From: Aestuariibacter sp.
GTDB taxonomy: Bacteria > Pseudomonadota > Gammaproteobacteria > Enterobacterales > Alteromonadaceae
Assembly: GCA_017794925.1 (NCBI GenBank)
Contig: CP051238.1
Coordinates: forward strand, 4,016,795 to 4,080,794
Reading direction: 5' to 3'
DNA: 64,000 nt
Part shown: one piece after another, positions 63,049-64,000 of the stretch
How the letters are laid out: every line of letters begins with the position of its first letter
Position numbering within the stretch: position 1 is the stretch's first letter
Position numbers and translations under genes: made by a program
The notes under the pieces: generated by a model
Seen by the model: only the letters and a program-made list of their open reading frames with translations
Databases searched by the model: none
What the model was told of the DNA's origin: nothing

Positions 63049-63885
63049 TTAAGCTACCCCAGCCTGCTCTTTGAAAACCTGTTGCTGGATAGCCTTGATG
63101 CGTCTGACTTCTTCCAGTAAGTCAGCCAATGGCGGAATATTAAAGTCACGTTCGAGCAACGTTGGAAAAACATGGTGACGACGATAGGCGTAAGCAAGCA
63201 ACTCCCAAACATCTTCGATTACATCAGCACCATGTGTATCTACCCGTAAATCTTCCGCTTCTTCATAGTGCCCGGCGATGTGCCCATAAACGATTTTATT
63301 GGACGGCAGACCGTCTATGAATGCCTTTGGATCATACCGATGATTAATGCTGTTTACATAAACGTTATTGACGTCGAGTAACAATGAACATCCGGATTCC
63401 GATAACACGGCATTAATAAATTCGAGCTCGGTCATCTGCGCATTTACGGTCAGATAATAGGAAACGTTCTCAAGTACCAGAGGGCGCTCAATAACGTCCT
63501 GGACCACTTTGACGCGTTCTGATACATGCTTTACCGCCTCTTCAGTAAAAGGGATAGGCATAAGATCATACATATGGCCTTCAGCACCACAGTAGCTCAA
63601 ATGCTCGCTGTACAAAGGAATGTCATAGCGTTCAAGAAAGTGTTTTACGGCATTCAGAAAGCGATGGTCCAGGGGTTCTGGACCGCCTATAGACAGTGAT
63701 AGCCCATGAGTAGTCAATGATGCTTGCTTCGCACAACGCTCAAAATCCTCGTTGAACTTACCGCCTAATGGGATCCAGTTTTCTGGTGCAACTTCCCAAA
63801 AATCGACTTCGTCTGGTAACTCAGGGAGAAGCTCGTCCAGCATCTCCCTGCGTAAACCTAACCCTGCACCACTAATCGCTTTCAT
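63049..63885 (-). CDS. hvfB: DUF692 multinuclear non-heme iron oxidase (MNIO)
   Basis: A 278-residue TIM-barrel enzyme of the MNIO (DUF692) family, which uses two or three iron ions to oxidise cysteine side chains in peptides. Likely metal ligands are visible in order: His60 in TTHGLSLSIG, Glu94 and His95 in SEHLSYCG, Glu139 in LENVSYY, Asp171 in LLLDVNNVYVN, His202 and His206 in HIAGH, Asp216 and His218 in DTHG, and Glu245 in LERD. In HvfB-type enzymes the products are copper-binding oxazolone/thioamide groups. It lies between the cysteine-rich precursor gene and the DUF2063 gene. Confidence 0.92.
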   Translation of the reverse strand: MKAISGAGLGLRREMLDELLPELPDEVDFWEVAPENWIPLGGKFNEDFERCAKQASLTTHGLSLSIGGPEPLDHRFLNAVKHFLERYDIPLYSEHLSYCGAEGHMYDLMPIPFTEEAVKHVSERVKVVQDVIERPLVLENVSYYLTVNAQMTELEFINAVLSESGCSLLLDVNNVYVNSINHRYDPKAFIDGLPSNKIVYGHIAGHYEEAEDLRVDTHGADVIEDVWELLAYAYRRHHVFPTLLERDFNIPPLADLLEEVRRIKAIQQQVFKEQAGVA

Positions 63886-63916
63886 ATCTATTTGCTTTGT
63901 GAAGTGCTAAGCGATG

Positions 63917-64000
63917 TTACGCAGCACCACCACATTTACCTTCGCCGCACTTGCCTTCTTTCTTGGCTTTGTCACCGCCGCATTTGCCTTCGCCGCACTT
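63917..64000 (-). CDS. hvfA: 3' end of a cysteine-rich HvfA-like precursor peptide gene (partial)
   Basis: The last 27 codons of a gene that runs off the right edge end with TAA at 63917-63919. The visible C-terminus is a repetitive Lys, Gly, Cys and Glu sequence in which EGKCG occurs three times (KCGEGKCGG, then a KAKKEGKCGEGKCGG tail), with four cysteines. This matches the EGKCG core repeats of HvfA-type precursors, which are modified by the MNIO encoded 31 bases downstream. The N-terminal signal peptide and the number of repeats cannot be seen. A metallothionein-like protein is an alternative, but the gene context favours a modified peptide. Confidence 0.82.
   Translation of the reverse strand, partial: KCGEGKCGGDKAKKEGKCGEGKCGGAA

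Noticed and set aside
63917..64000. Cys/Lys/Gly repeats read as a metallothionein
   Set aside because: Possible from the sequence alone, but the next two genes are the modifying enzyme and partner of HvfA-type peptides, which explains the EGKCG motif better.
1..64000. Insertion sequences, integrases or phage genes at the edges of accessory regions
   Set aside because: No transposase, integrase or phage structural gene and no flanking direct repeats could be found, despite signs of past insertion.

Overview
The window looks like chromosomal DNA of a marine gammaproteobacterium of the Alteromonadales (Alteromonadaceae-like). This rests on gene content and order: a complete hisLGDCBHAF(IE) operon, a pqiABC-like set, asnS, adk, htpG, recR, ybaB, dnaX and apt, together with a TonB-dependent receptor/glycosidase locus. 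The lineage is inferred from recalled family resemblance, since no search could be run. No rRNA, tRNA, CRISPR array, insertion sequence or intact prophage was seen.

Left part (1-20 kb): the tail of an unidentified gene, then a minus-strand pair encoding a RimK-like ATP-grasp ligase and a fused GNAT/C39-type peptidase. After these come a Ca2+/Na+ antiporter, asnS, a pqiA-pqiB-pqiC-type MCE lipid-transport operon whose last gene overlaps a diguanylate cyclase, an RND efflux pair, a GNAT acetyltransferase, a CBS protein, an MMPL/RND-like exporter, a GAF protein and Dps.

Middle (20-37 kb): a poorly conserved stretch (20-22.7 kb) carries two orphan membrane proteins, repeated ATTGTCGACA boxes, a likely remnant of a short-chain dehydrogenase gene and an acidic 118-residue protein. 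The histidine operon follows, with its promoter, a five-histidine leader peptide and a textbook attenuator. Next come small periplasmic and membrane proteins, a D-serine-dehydratase-like PLP enzyme, a MAPEG protein and adk.

Right part (37-64 kb): an S9 peptidase, a TonB-dependent receptor, a GH78 alpha-L-rhamnosidase-type lipoprotein, a FucP-like sugar transporter, a GH3 glycosidase lipoprotein and a LacI-type regulator form a probable locus for rhamnose-containing oligosaccharides. Matching 14-bp palindromes (TGACATCGATGTCA and variants) precede both glycosidase genes. A GAF-PAS-GGDEF-EAL protein follows, then htpG, recR, an FAD oxidoreductase, ybaB, dnaX and apt. In many gammaproteobacteria apt-dnaX-ybaB-recR-htpG-adk is contiguous. 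Here it is broken by the oxidoreductase and by about 17 kb between htpG and adk.

The most interesting item is at the right edge: a minus-strand operon for a cysteine-rich peptide with EGKCG repeats (only its 3' end is in the window), a DUF692/MNIO enzyme and a DUF2063 partner. This is the layout of HvfABC-type systems that make copper-binding modified peptides. Two other strong signals are a conserved slippery heptamer inside dnaX that would yield a 561-residue gamma form, and the uncharacterised ATP-grasp/peptidase pair at the left.
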